The notes beneath the pieces were generated by a model. It made no database searches. It worked only from the letters and a program-made list of their open reading frames with translations, and was not told where the DNA came from. Both the position numbers and the translations under genes were made by a program. From assembly GCA_935421135.1 (NCBI GenBank), contig OW285192.1:5437501-5501500 (forward strand): a stretch of DNA of 64,000 nucleotides. Direction: 5' to 3'. Below, piece by piece: positions 1-12,700 of the stretch (position 1 is its first letter; every line of letters starts with the position of its first letter). This stretch comes from Bugulina stolonifera (lineage: Eukaryota; Bryozoa; Gymnolaemata; Cheilostomatida; Bugulidae).

Positions 1-538
1 TACTGTAGAAAGATCATAGGCTATTGAGAAAGATCATAGGCTAATGAAGTTTTATGTTGTCTGTGACAGTATTGATGGCAAATTAGAGAGTATAAAACTC
101 CAAATTGGTGTCACCATATGAGGTAAGTGGGTATTCCTAGGAATCAGCATTGTGTTGCTAAGTGATTTGCTGCAGACATTTTGGATGAATAACATAATTA
201 TTTTAGTAAACTTACTACAATGATTCTACTGATGGAAACAGTCAGCTCTCTCCCCGAATTTGAAGTTCTGTCATGTTCTCCCAGCACCACACGGAACATT
301 TTCGGATCCGCCCTTTTAATGAATAAATGTTATTACATTACGTAACATTGTAACATAAGTTACACTATAATATATGATGGTATATGCGTGTATTGTATCC
401 TGTTAATACTACTGTGCTATAAGCCTCAATTTCAATGCTGTAATAAAGGTAACAGTTACTGTAGTACGGCACTTCCTGTTACATGTGCATCAGTGCAAAT
501 GTATGGTTAGCCAATAGTTAGATTGAAAATCCACTAAC

Positions 539-734
539 CAGTTCCCAACACAGTGTGCAGCAGTAAGAGCAAATCTATGTGATATGAGTGTGGCACCGCA
601 GAAGTGAATATAGCCAGCCCAACCAAAATCTTCCTGCAATGATCCTTGCCATGGCCAGCTGTTAGCCAGGGATTCTTGTCCCCCAACTATTAATGGGTGA
701 GAAGAAGAAGGGTGCTCTAAGCGCCTGCCGCAGT
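539..734 (-). CDS. S1 protease His57 exon, copy B
   Basis: The exon is 196 nt, with acceptor cttgcttgcag and donor gttagtgg. It encodes [37 protein letters not shown] and TAAHCV. Length and both splice phases match copy A. Copy B is also in frame with the Cys-rich exon at 1565-1840. Confidence 0.75.
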
Positions 735-1840
735 CTGCAAGCAAGCAAGAAAGCAGAATAGAACAGATTATTTAGAGTGATAGTGCAAAATGTGCAAATG
801 CATCTATAGATGGACAATGCTTTATTTCCGCTGGGCTGCTTTTTTGAGTTGCCTTCTCTTGATTACTGGTACGAGGACCACTTCAAATGGTATTGTACTG
901 CCCTGTACTTCAGAACATCTCATAAAGTTAAAGTTTAACGCTCGGCTTTAAAATCATTGCGCAGTCTAGAGCTTAGCCAGTGGGTTCCGCCATGAAGTAT
1001 CCAAAACTGTATAGCATTGTGCTGTAGCTAGAAGTTGCCAATATAAGCATGGATGTGTACGGTAATGGGAACGAGAAGTTGTGTGTCGGCTTCTTTTGCC
1101 CCGGTTACTCACTCATTGTACTTGGCCACGCAGTGAGCAGCTGTAACTACCCATCGGTCAGATATGAGAGTGGAGCCACAGAAATGCTCCCACCCATTCC
1201 AGCCGAAATAGTCTCGTTCCAGTTGAGCGATCCAGGGCCAGGAATGGGGGACAGCTACCTCACCATTCACAATAAGAGGTCTAGAGTTTACCTTATATCC
1301 ACAGCTACCTATACGTAGTAAACGAAAATACCTATATGTATTAATACTGAGTAATTGTATGATATCTTGACAATAAGGGTAATAATCATTAATATATGAC
1401 GGTGAATCTTGAAAGTGTAAATTTTGTTTAACTTTATTTGTTATACATTGGTACGTTGCAAAAGGTACGCAGAATAATTACTTTAAAAGGGGCTTAATAA
1501 TTTATGCTTCTTGTGTATATTTTCCACCGAAAGAGGATGTGATGTCATAAAACTCTGCACTTACCACCAACTGGCGGAGCATGGGAAGGTGCTCCAGGGT
1601 TCGGTGTGCTACGAGAAGCAGTAGGCTGGGAGGCATCGGCCGTAGTTGGAGCTTGGGTAACGACAGCTCCAGCAGTGGGACGCGATGACGCAACAGACGG
1701 GGTAGTGGCTGGTCGAGAAGGCAGGCAGCAGACATGATAGCTTGGAGAGCAGGACTTTCTGTAGTCCCAACTTCCTCCTACGCAATCATCGAATACTGCG
1801 TCACCGCAGCTTCCTCCTGCTTGGCAGCACTCATCACAAC
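539..1840 (-). CDS. Trypsin-like (S1) serine protease, 5' part of gene, three exons seen
   Basis: Reading on the minus strand, exon 1840-1565 (phase 1 to 1) encodes a Cys-rich stretch followed by a Pro/Ser/Thr-rich linker. Exon 1308-1113 encodes [14 protein letters not shown], then [12 protein letters not shown] and TAAHC. Exon 734-539 encodes [25 protein letters not shown] and TAAHC. The IVNG/IVGG motif is the S1 mature N-terminus and TAAHC carries catalytic His57. Exons for Asp102 and Ser195 are not visible and should lie below position 539, off the window. The 5' start and signal peptide were not found above 1840. Both His57 exons are exactly 196 nt and share phase 1 entry and phase 2 exit, so either fits the Cys-rich exon but not each other. 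The family is probably secreted and proteolytic. Substrate unknown. Alternative reading: two tandem genes, one of them truncated. Confidence 0.8.
1113..1308 (-). CDS. S1 protease His57 exon, copy A
   Basis: The exon is 196 nt, with acceptor cgtatag and donor gtgagtaa. It encodes [33 protein letters not shown] and TAAHCV. It joins in frame to the Cys-rich exon at 1565-1840. Compared with copy B it has IVNG in place of IVGG and a different loop before His57 (YFGWNGWEH). Confidence 0.75.
1565..1840 (-). CDS. Protease N-terminal Cys-rich exon with Pro/Thr-rich linker
   Basis: This exon is phase 1 at both ends: acceptor ccactag before GTTGTGATGAG, donor gtaagtgc after CCAGTTGGTG. It encodes eight cysteines in about 40 residues in the order C..CC..C..C..C..CC, ending in an adjacent pair as clip domains do. 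About 45 residues rich in Pro, Thr, Ser and Ala follow. It would sit N-terminal to the protease domain as a regulatory or tethering segment. The spacing does not let me name the domain family. Confidence 0.65.
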
Positions 1841-3536
1841 CTAGTGGTAGAGTACTAGTTCAGTTGGAACACTTGGTTAAAAGATACAAGTTACTTACAT
1901 CCATGAATCAGGGGAAAAGTTTTTCTATAATAACTAATATATTAAGGGGGTTTCCAAGTCCAACCCTCTCTCATAAATAACAGCTTACAGAAAATGAGAA
2001 AGCTAATGTGCTGATTTGTATATTTACTATAGAGTGATATTAACTAATAAATACACAATATTGTACAACGCTACAGGTCAGTTAAGCACCACATATTCAG
2101 GTCATGTAAATCGTATTGAAAATTATTTGAACAGCCAAAAGTTAAACTTTTGACTGCCTTAACACCCACCAGACGTAAGCTGCAGGAAGAGGAGAAAAAG
2201 AGAAATGTTCAGACAACAGTTGAACATGATGTTATGTCCCTGAATCTTCAGTGCGAGGAATGAGTTGTTACTTTCAGAGCAGAGAATCTTATATATCCAG
2301 CATTGTGAGAGCATTGTGAGAAAACAACAGAAGGTGCCAATATTTCAAGGCCATAAACTGAAAGTGCCCCTGTTGGAGGCCATAAACATCCTACTTGAAA
2401 TACTAAATTATATAATCTTCAACACTTCATGGATATTTCAGAAGGTCTTATCTATAAATTGCATATCAGAAGAAATTGAAGAGTAGGGAAATGAGAACTG
2501 AGGAAGACACAGTCTACACCTGCGTAGAGTAGCAGCAGCGGAGGCCTGGAGAACGAGGGTTCAGAATTGGTAGCCAATAGCTGTGTGAGACCATCAGCAG
2601 GTGCTGTATTTAAGCTACCTGTACACTTACATGAGAGCTCTGATAAGTATTTGAAAGGTGCTCTATTCATCTAGGCTGATACTTGCAGCAGCTACGTGAA
2701 GTTTTGTTCACATTGTCAATGCCGATTGATACAGCTGCAAGCTAACTACAATGTATAGATAGAGTGGTAAACATCTGTCAGTGACAGAGTTCAACTATTT
2801 GTCCCCTGCCACTCACAGAAGTGTGCTACTCTATCTACTAAACCTATAATTGTGGTTAGCTTTCAGCTCTTTCGCTCATTGCTGGTGATGACAGACAATG
2901 TAAATAGCTTGTGCTAGAAGCATGTGATTCAATACAATGTGCGATAAAATATCGCTCAATAACGTGGTGTCCTTCACCTTCCTACATAGCACTTCTATAA
3001 CTCCAGCTGAGTCTGTATTTCTACAGTAAAGACGTGGTACTCTATGATCGTGTACTTTTATTGAATCTGTGTAAAACAGGCAGCTGATGATTGGAAGGCT
3101 CATGTTAAAACACATTCCCACCTCCTACTGGAACATTTATATTATTTTATATGTAGCAGCTATAATAATGATTATACATGTACTGAGTTTTGGAAGTTCC
3201 TCAATTCTCTATGCTGTAAGAGGAACCTATAATGCACACCAGAGTTATGACTTTGTTATTACTGATTCTGAAAATAATAAAGCAGAGGAGAACTTAAACT
3301 ATTGTATTTCAGTACTATCATAGTAAAAGTGCTCCAGGAGACTTGCAGTATTGCAGTATGTACATAATATTAATACAATCATTACAGGCTTGCTTGCGAC
3401 TCATAAAATAATTGTTTGTTTAATAGTGAGATTGGAATATCTATAGTCATGGTAGGCCATTTCATGTCACTTTAGAGTTCAACCATCCAAACTGTCCGTT
3501 ATTAGTTGACGAATCTGTGAAATAGAACGGAGCTAA
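1841..3536. other. Intergenic region between protease and tetraspanin 3' end
   Basis: I see no convincing exon here. Around 2150-2265 on the plus strand a short open stretch reads RRKLQEEEKKRNVQ and then stops, which could be a transposon remnant. A minus-strand AATAAA at 3057-3062 lies about 475 bp past the tetraspanin stop and is a possible polyadenylation signal. Confidence 0.4.
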
Positions 3537-3734
3537 TTATAAGGGGGCTTCCCAGCGGTCATCAAAATCCTCATCAAAGTAGATGTACTTCCTCTTCAGC
3601 TGCCGGGGAGAAAGTTTGTGTACAGATCTTGACCGTTTCCTAGTTTCAGGTGGACATGGACAGGGGTCACTATTTCTACTTGTTGGTTCTCTTACTATTC
3701 TGTAGAATACTAGGGTCAGCAGAATTCCAAGAAC
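3537..3734 (-). CDS. Tetraspanin last exon: end of TM4 and cytoplasmic tail
   Basis: The exon starts VLGILLTLVFYRIV, completing TM4. The tail carries DPCPCPPE, a KRSRS basic patch and YFDEDFDDRWEAPL before the TAA stop. Cysteines just inside the membrane are candidate palmitoylation sites (family knowledge). Its acceptor (cttacag) is copied in the adjoining 34-bp minisatellite. Confidence 0.9.
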   Translation of the reverse strand, partial: VLGILLTLVFYRIVREPTSRNSDPCPCPPETRKRSRSVHKLSPRQLKRKYIYFDEDFDDRWEAPL

Positions 3735-6700
3735 CTGTAAGTAACTGTCATATTATAGGCAGGTAGAACCTGTAATTAATTGTCATATTGTAATGGTTTC
3801 TGTGATTTGGTGCGGTCGTCCTTGGACGACTATCGACCCAGAAATGAAGTGCCTATGAGTGGTAATAGGACTTCGCATTACATGAAAGATCGAGCGGTCT
3901 CAGTAGCCCAAATACTACCAAAGACGACCCATCTGATCTCAAGTCCGACCTTCAGACTATACAGTGAAAGAGAGTAGTTCAACCTAGTAGGCGGTTCGCA
4001 AAGCGAATGACCTAGTAAAAGGAAGAGAAAGTCCCTGTATCAAGTATAGATGTGTCTTTATTGAAAGCCAAGTGTAGACTGAGACAATGAACAGTAAAAC
4101 AGTGCCCTTTATATAGTATAAGGACTTCCGGCCGACGTGACGTCGGGAAAAGACGACGTGTGGTCGTCCGGAAGTTGCGCAACAAGATGGCCGCCGGAAG
4201 CCCGACGGCCGACCCAAAATAGGTCGGGTTCTACAAAAGTTGCTTATAATGGTCCAATTCATGTACAAAATGAATATCAATGGATTCTGAGAGGTCGGGC
4301 CTCTGTACATGGGTATAAAAGGCATTAAAAGACTTAGAAATAATCGTACAATCATATATAACAATATAAGAGTAAAGTACAAGCAGATATATACATGTAT
4401 GCACGCAATAATGAGTGTCAGATGTAAGATACGACTGGGCGTACCATCACAATATTATAGGCAGGTAGAACCTGTAAGTAACTGTCATATTATAGGCAGG
4501 TAGAACCTGTAAGTAATTGTCATATTATAGGCAGGTAGAACCTGTAAGTAACTGTCATAGTATAGGCAGGTAGAACCTGTAAGTAATTGTCCTATATAGA
4601 CAGGTAGAACCTGCAAGTAATTGTTCTATAGGCAGGTACATGTAGATAGTTTGACTAATATGCAAATACATGTAGTTACAACTAAAAGCTGGTAGTGTAT
4701 GTGATAGACTATAGAGTTAATGTATGCACTATAATATAGATGTTACTCAGGCAGATGGAATGAGGGGGTCTTGTCTACACCTGTGCAACTCTCAGGTAAG
4801 ACAGCATGCCTCAGGTGCTATTGCCCTTGTAGCTATTTCCGTAGGAACAGCAGAAGCAGCAGCATCGGCGGCAGCAGCAGCAGCAGCAGGGAAATTATTT
4901 TGAAACATAAGTGTATCCTTGTTGTCGCTAATGAGAGGGGTGTTCAGTTAAATCACATACCTGGATGATGACAAGGACGACCATGGCGCTGAGTATGGTG
5001 GCGTTGTAATGCAGTATGTGATTAGCCAGAGCTGGTTGGCATCCTCTACTGATGTAGCTGTTGTGGACTGTCGGCTCGTGTAAGCATGGCTGGTCGTACA
5101 CTCTGCCATCAGGTTCACGCATCTCAGTTTTCTCTGTGTATATAGCCTCAGTACATACATGCTTATATAACCTCAGTACATATACATGTATATGTATATA
5201 GCCTCAGTACATACATGCTTATATAACCTCAGTACATATACAAGTATATGCAGGGCTCTCAACTTGATAAAGTGAAAAATCCTAATAAAATGTCGAATTG
5301 AGGAAAAAGACGTCACTTCAGGGCCGAAGACTCCGCCAGCCCGCGAAGCGGGCTGCCTGGCGTTTGAAAATTTTTTTAACCGTGCCATCTAAAATGGCAC
5401 CATTTCATGCAATTCTAGTCATATTTTACTTAAAATGTGCTGTGCTTGGTAGAGGTTGTAACATGCAACTTGTATGTATTTGGCAGAACAAACAAAGATG
5501 GAAATAGGGCATACAGTATATACATGTACAGTGTAGATGTAGGTGGTGGAGATACAGGTAACTATCTGAGACCATAATACAGATTTAAACAAAATACAGA
5601 AAAGATATGGGCCTATAATGTTTTTTAAAATATAGTATTTAGCTGCATGAAATGAAACACTGACACTTCCGCTAACTGGTATACCACATGTAGAACATAC
5701 AGGCTTCCTCATTTTTAAATGTTTTTGGTGTTGAGCGAGTACCCTTCCTACTCTTTGCTTGGAGGGTTCAATGCATTCACGGCCAGACTCACTCTGAGAA
5801 GAAGATGACCCATCTTTTAATTATAAATCAAACGAGACTTACCTGTAAGGTGAAGTTTGATAGTAATTCTGCGAACGAATAGCGAAGAAGGTAAACAATG
5901 AGATAGCTTTAGTGGATATGCAGGAAGCTGGTCACTTGTTCAGAGGAGCACACAGATTAGGGCAAAAGTTTTTGAAAAAGGATGATGAAAACAATAACAT
6001 ACAATCAGTAACATACATTCACAATAATAAAATGATAGCGAAGAGTAAAATATGGGTGGGAAACTCTAACCCAAGGGCGGGATTGTTTACCTTCTTCGCT
6101 ATTCGTTCGCAGAATTACTATCAAACTTCACCTTACAGGTAAGTCTCGTTTGATTTATAATTCTGCTTCACTCATAGCTCCAAAAGCTAAACAATGAGAC
6201 TTCAGAGGAGCCCTATTCTGTGTGCTGTAAACACTCAGCCACTGTACATCATACAGTCATGCATTATTAATAATGATGTAATGCCATATCTTTGATTATA
6301 AAATATTTATATAGTAGTAGTATAATATATAGCCTGTAGTGGCATCAGTCCTGGTACATGTACCACAGCTTTTTATTTGAAGTGAAACATTAGCACTAAA
6401 AACATCTGCCATAATGTGCATTGCATTTCTAGCTCTCAATGTATTTCTGCAAACTAGTAAGTACAGTAGTTAACCAGAAGCTAGCAGCATTCTTGTGTGG
6501 TATGTAAATACTGACCTACAGCTTACACCACAAGGCACGTAATAGAAATTGTACCGGAATTTTGCACAACACCACTCTGGTGATAACTTGACCACCTTAG
6601 TTAGGCAATTGTGGGATATTCATTATGAATAAATACACTTACATGTACATGTACACAGCGCAGATGTAAATGACATGATATAATACAAATGTACATCTTA

Positions 6701-9700
6701 ATAGATACAGGATGCATTGTAGGTAGCCTGTTTTACAACTTTCAAGACTGAAAATTTAAAGAGTCTTCAGATTTCCCAAGAAATTTGAAAGTTCATCCAG
6801 AACCATCCGTGAATTTCAAGTGTCTACATAGCGAGGCAAAGTTAGCCTTGCATAAACAACACCTCTCTGTTAGTTGTCTCTACTAGCCCTGCTGGCAAAT
6901 TTCATGTCACAAAGACAGAGGAGGTACAAAACAACCATTACTTTGTTAAACCTTATTCACAGGTATAAACAAACAGCAACTGCAAATGTGTGCAGCAATG
7001 AATGCAGCAACACCATCTAGGCTTAGATGATAATATGTACATTTACAAATGAGCTATTTAGTTGGTCAACTTGATTAATAAAAGTGTATAATTTTACTTA
7101 TATATATTTCTGGGTTGAAGCCATTATCAACTTGATATAATAGTGTTCCCAGCAACCACATACACCTTGCAACTTTCTGCTGGTGCAATCCTAACTCTTG
7201 AAAGTGAGTCATGAAATTTTCCCAGCCTGTCTATGGCCACAATCTGCTACATGTACAATGTAGCTAGTGACATTTCGAATATTAGTTATGCACATTTTTC
7301 CCCAAACACTTAACAGAGGGGCATACATTGTGATTAGTATCAAACTGGCACAAAGGTATCTACATGTGCATAAACATCATATACAAACAGTAGAATCGGT
7401 AAAGCTTTCATCATATGAATTAGATCACTACTAATTCCAAAATCTCAATAGAAACATACATGTGAATGGTCAAATATGACACAAGTTAGACAACTAAATG
7501 TAGTCCGGTGCAACTGAATTCAGTGTACTCGCTCAAGTTCCAGATGCATAATAAACTTGGATATTCAATTTATCATAATTATATCATGTATGCTAGTTGC
7601 CAATGATATCATTGACTTAGCTAGTTATATGTGTTAAATTATTTGAAAGAATGGGTTCTACCCATCAGATTGATGTAGCTAACTGCAGCAAAGTTACGGC
7701 ATGTACAAATCTAATCATTTGGCTTTTTGATCACTAGCAGCTACAAGCCATTGCTAGTTAGCTAGCTAGCTATTTCATTACCGGTCCATCTGTTGCTGAT
7801 AGATATCCAAGTACAACTTACAAAATAACCAACTAAACTACAAAGCATCTACAAGTATCTTCAACTCATTTTTATACAAAATAGACCCAACAGTATTATT
7901 AGTACTGTGCAAATTGTGTGTCCACATTAGTGTGGTTCCATTTTGCTTTTCGATTACCAAACTTTTGGCTATTAAATTGGTCAAGCCTAGCCTGTACAAC
8001 GTAAAGTAGCTTCCCAACTGGATAAGCTAGCTAGCAAGCAAGCCACTACCAAGCCAATGGCCTGGGCTAACCTCCCTATCAATACTATAGAACGTTCAGC
8101 ATGTACATGTAAGAGGCCAGCTAGATTACATGTAGGAATGTGTAGCTTTCAGCTATTAAATAAATGTTCCAGAGCAACTACCAACATTATAAACTCAAAG
8201 TAGCAGATCTTATTGTATAACAGAGTGGGCCTGTGTTTAGTGTTCATAAATGCCAGCTTTTCTAGTAATTAGAAAGCTTTCAATGTAGCCTATTTCCACT
8301 TGTAACGTGTGCTGACCAGCCACAAAATAATATATCTTTCATTAATCTGAACATTCCAGGTGCAGCCCACAATACTGGCACAGCCTATGGTCTGAAATAA
8401 ACTTAGGGTATAGTCAACTTCACAACATTTCTGATACCAATAGTACACAATTCACTTGATGTCATAAAACAGCCAAGGAATCCAATGCCAATTAAACTTT
8501 CAAGTGTTTTCTATTTCAGATTTTTTGTACTTAGCAGGGTACATGTAGTTAAAAGACTTCAACCTTTTTCAATTAATTGTCAAGCTTTTAGCCAGGAAAA
8601 ACAACTAATTTGTGCAGACCAAGAGTAGACTATAATGCACATTAGCCGAAGACTTTTCGTTTCATAAGACATCATTTTATGACTTGTTCAGCTATGGTAA
8701 AATTGATTTGCAAGCGTAGAAGGTTTATCACAACACAGAATGTATCATACATCTGTCATTCCTCAATATTTCTAGAAATTCAACCAATTACAGTACAAGG
8801 TGAATTATTGTTTTGCTATTATATTCTGTGGAGTTGTCTCCATCTTCCTTATATAATGTATTATACACTGTATATAGTTTAACACAGGTCACTTCCATTG
8901 TGTTTTGCAGTCTCACCAACTGTTTCTGAGAATGATCCCTTCAAGCTGATAGCTTTCTTATTTTTTATCACTTTATTGTCAAATTTCTATATAAGAAATT
9001 GTCACCAATCATTTTATCATTTGGAGGTGATCATTTATTTTCTATAGCTGCCAAATCCTGTACAAATCAATATAGGTTGGCAAACACTATCATCAGTTAG
9101 AGAACAATGATTTACTCAACACTGACTACGACAGTAATATGAATCCTCACTTGAAGACATTGATATTATAGGACTCCGTGATCCTTGATGTGACATCTAT
9201 AAAATTCTGTCATTCTCACATACATGTCGAGTCCAGCAAAGAACAATCTACCTGCCCAGCCTGTCTGTATTGATGAAACCAGTCACCTTTGCCAATTATA
9301 GCCTCAGATTCATTACTGGCTATCATCTGTTAAGGCTATGCCTAATTCAACATTGCAAGATAATCAGATTCAATGGCTATATAGCCAGGCCGGCTGCAGC
9401 TACTTTATTCAACAATCCTGTTCATGCTATAAACACAAACTAAACTGTGTAATGCTTCATGGTGTAGCATAGTCTTAGTTAACACCATATAAATATTATA
9501 TGAAACATCCAGCAATCCACAAGAGAGGTTGGTTGCTTTCACACTCTTGCCATCTTTACTATAGCCATTAAACTGTGCTTCAGAACTGAGGCTTTTTCAT
9601 ATAATATCAAGCCACTCAGTAAATGACACAATATGTCGCTTGACAGTATGTAATGTTGGCCACATCAATAATATACTGTTGCCAGATAAAGCAACCATGG

Positions 9701-12700
9701 AAGCCAAGGCTTGTTCATATAACATCAAGCCATTATAAACAACACAGTCATGTTGTGTTATTGCAACAGACAGATCATTATCAATATTTCTTAGACTGTG
9801 CTTATTCATAGGGCCACAGGCTTGTTCACAATATAATATCAAGCCATCCATAAGCAGCAGAACACTGCGACAGTGGTGTCATCATCAGTATACATGCAGT
9901 TATGCATGTACATAACTATTAGACTGTGGATGGGGACCCAGGCTTGTTAACATAATATCAAGCCATCCAATAGGTAACACAAAATATGTGTCACTGCAAC
10001 AATAGGGTCATTATATCAATATAGCTACATGTATATGTATAACTATTGGTCTGTTTGTGGGGACCCAGGCTTGTTTACAATACAAATGTCAAGCCACAAA
10101 TATGTTACTGCAACAGTAGGGTATAGACAACTACATGTATTAGACTGTGCATTGGGACCCATGGGATCCATGATAGGCAACACCAATGTGTTACTGCAAC
10201 AGTCGGGTCATTATCAATGTAGTTATGTGTATAACTAGTAGACTGTGCATGGGGACCCAGGCTTGTTATCAATATCATCAAGCCACCCATTAGTAACACC
10301 ATGTGCAATGTGTTACTGCAACAGTCGGGTCATTATTAGTACAGTTATATGTATAACTATTGGACTGTGCATGGGGACCCAGGGCTTGTTCATATTATCA
10401 AGCCACCCATTAGCAACATGAATGTGCTACGGCAACAGTCGGGTCATTATCAATATAGTTATATGTATAACTATTGGACTGTGCATGGGGACCCACGGCT
10501 TGTTCATATTATCAAGCCACCCATTAGCAACATGAATGTGCTACGGCAACAGTCGGGTCATTATCAATATAGTTATATGTATAACTATTGGACTGTGCAT
10601 GGGGACCCAGGGCTTGTTCATATTATCAAGCCACCCATTAGCAACACAATGTGCAATGTGTTACTGCAACAGTCAGGTCATAGGTAATGTGCATAGCAGC
10701 ATACCTTGATGGTGTACAGGAAGACGCAATGATTAGCAGGATGCAAAGCATCAATGCTGGTACACCATATCCTACAAAACAAAGTTATACTTACGTGTCC
10801 ATCTATGGTAGTAAGCTATGCGACCCAGCCACCTGCAGTCCAAAAGCAAAGTGACCAGCTTCCTGCATATCCACTAAAGCTATCTCATTGTTTAGCTTTT
10901 GGAGCTATGAGTGAAGCAGAATTCTATCATATCTACTGTGTTGGAGGCAGTGTTCGAAGTGGAATAAATGAGATTGGTACACAGTGCATGCAGGAAATAT
11001 TTGAAAAATTTTGACTTGTCTCCCTTGTTTTCCTGTCAATATCTAAAATGTTATATATTTTTGGGTTAACAGTAGTACTTTGGACCTTCTAATATAAAAA
11101 TATTTGCCACACATATTATTACCTATTTCTTATGTGTTATTTTATAAAAACTACTAATATTAAAATGAAAAATACTTTGGACACCCATTTGATTCAAATA
11201 CTAAATTGACTAGGTTAGCAACCTCTCAACCTGCCTATAGATTGCGTTGGCCAGACTTTGTTTTTGTGTGGCTTTGGTGCTAGTTAGTCTACTAGTAAAA
11301 AATCCTAACACAATAGCAAAATCCGAACAGTGACTGGATAATATGGAAATCCGTCCGAATGCCCAAAAGGGAAGGACAAATCCGAACAATTTGGATTTAA
11401 TCCGAGTAGTTGAGAGCCCTGGTATATGTATATGTATATAGCCTCAGTGCATACATGATTATATAACCTCAGTACATATACATGTATATGTATATAGCCT
11501 CAGTGCATACATGCTTATATAGCCTCAGTACATACATGCATTATATAGCCTCAGTACATACATCAGTATATTATGTTTCGCCTAATCATTTCCTTACCAT
11601 TAGATTACACACTACTATAATGACTAGCACCATTAGCACCACTAAGCTATTATTCTAAGCAAGACCAAAATGTTGAAATATTATGTATTTATAATTTGTG
11701 GGAGTTATTCTCTCCATAATATTATACAGCATGATATACCGTACTGGATATGGAGAGCATAACTCTCAAGAAACATAAATGTGCAATGTAAGTATAACAT
11801 AGTAAGATAGTAAGATAGTAAGCTAGTAGTAACTAGTAACTTGTGGTACGTCATCTCATCCTACACAGTGTACAGTTTATATTGCATTATATAAAAGGAC
11901 ATCTAGTGATCATATTTGATTCACTCAGGCTTGGGGTTCAATGCCACTATAATCCACTGCTCAATCAGACGTTGAGATGTAAGTAATATCGCATTAGTGA
12001 ACCTCCGTGCTGGCTATTCACTATGCTCTGTAGATATTGATGTGTATATGCAAGGAGTTATTTTACCAACTACAATTGTCCTCAAATCTGATATATAGTA
12101 GGCTACCTTGTTTAGACAACAGCAGACCGAACCACTTGATGTGCATCTGTGACTTGGACAACATTTGACAACAGGAAACAGGTACTGTAAGGTTTGTGGG
12201 TTGGTACCAGCCAGCAGAGTATAGTACTAAGGTGCTTCTCTCCCATCTGTTGGCAAGCAGCCAGTCAGACCCATTGTTCACACCACAACACATGTACTGC
12301 ATGAGGTGAATAATGGAACGCATTATAATATAATACATGTATATTATCATGGCATCGTGCTTGTGCATGCAACATGTACGCATTAATGTGAAGTCATCCT
12401 CTCATGACATATCAAGAGAGGACAACGTCACATTATAATCATCAGTCCCAGTGCATGAGAAACTGGTTGTAATGTGAAGTTGTCCTCTCTCTCTCATATA
12501 GTACTCCCGGCCTGAGTTCCACATGAACAACTCAGTATCTCTATGGAGCGCTATAATAGTCGTACCTCTTTTTGTGCATGATCCCAAGCTAAGGAGTAAT
12601 GGTCTATTGTAGTGTTATTGGTTTCATATCTTTCCTTCAAAGTCCAGTATAAGAACTCCTCTAAAAGAGTGTCAACCTACAGTGCAGTATCAGAGTAACA

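Larger units (their letters stand above)
5251..11421. mobile_element. hAT-like insertion, ~6.2 kb, probably non-autonomous or composite
   Basis: The left end is CAGGGCTCTCAACT (5251) and the right end is its inverted copy AGTTGAGAGCCCTG (to 11421). Terminal CAGGG is typical of hAT transposons. The flanking gtatatg occurs on both sides (7 bp, or 8 bp with one change), and the same minisatellite flanks both ends. No transposase-like reading frame is visible inside. The interior holds a foldback element (5819-6162), long unremarkable AT-rich DNA and a 114-bp satellite (9590-10690). Confidence 0.6.
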
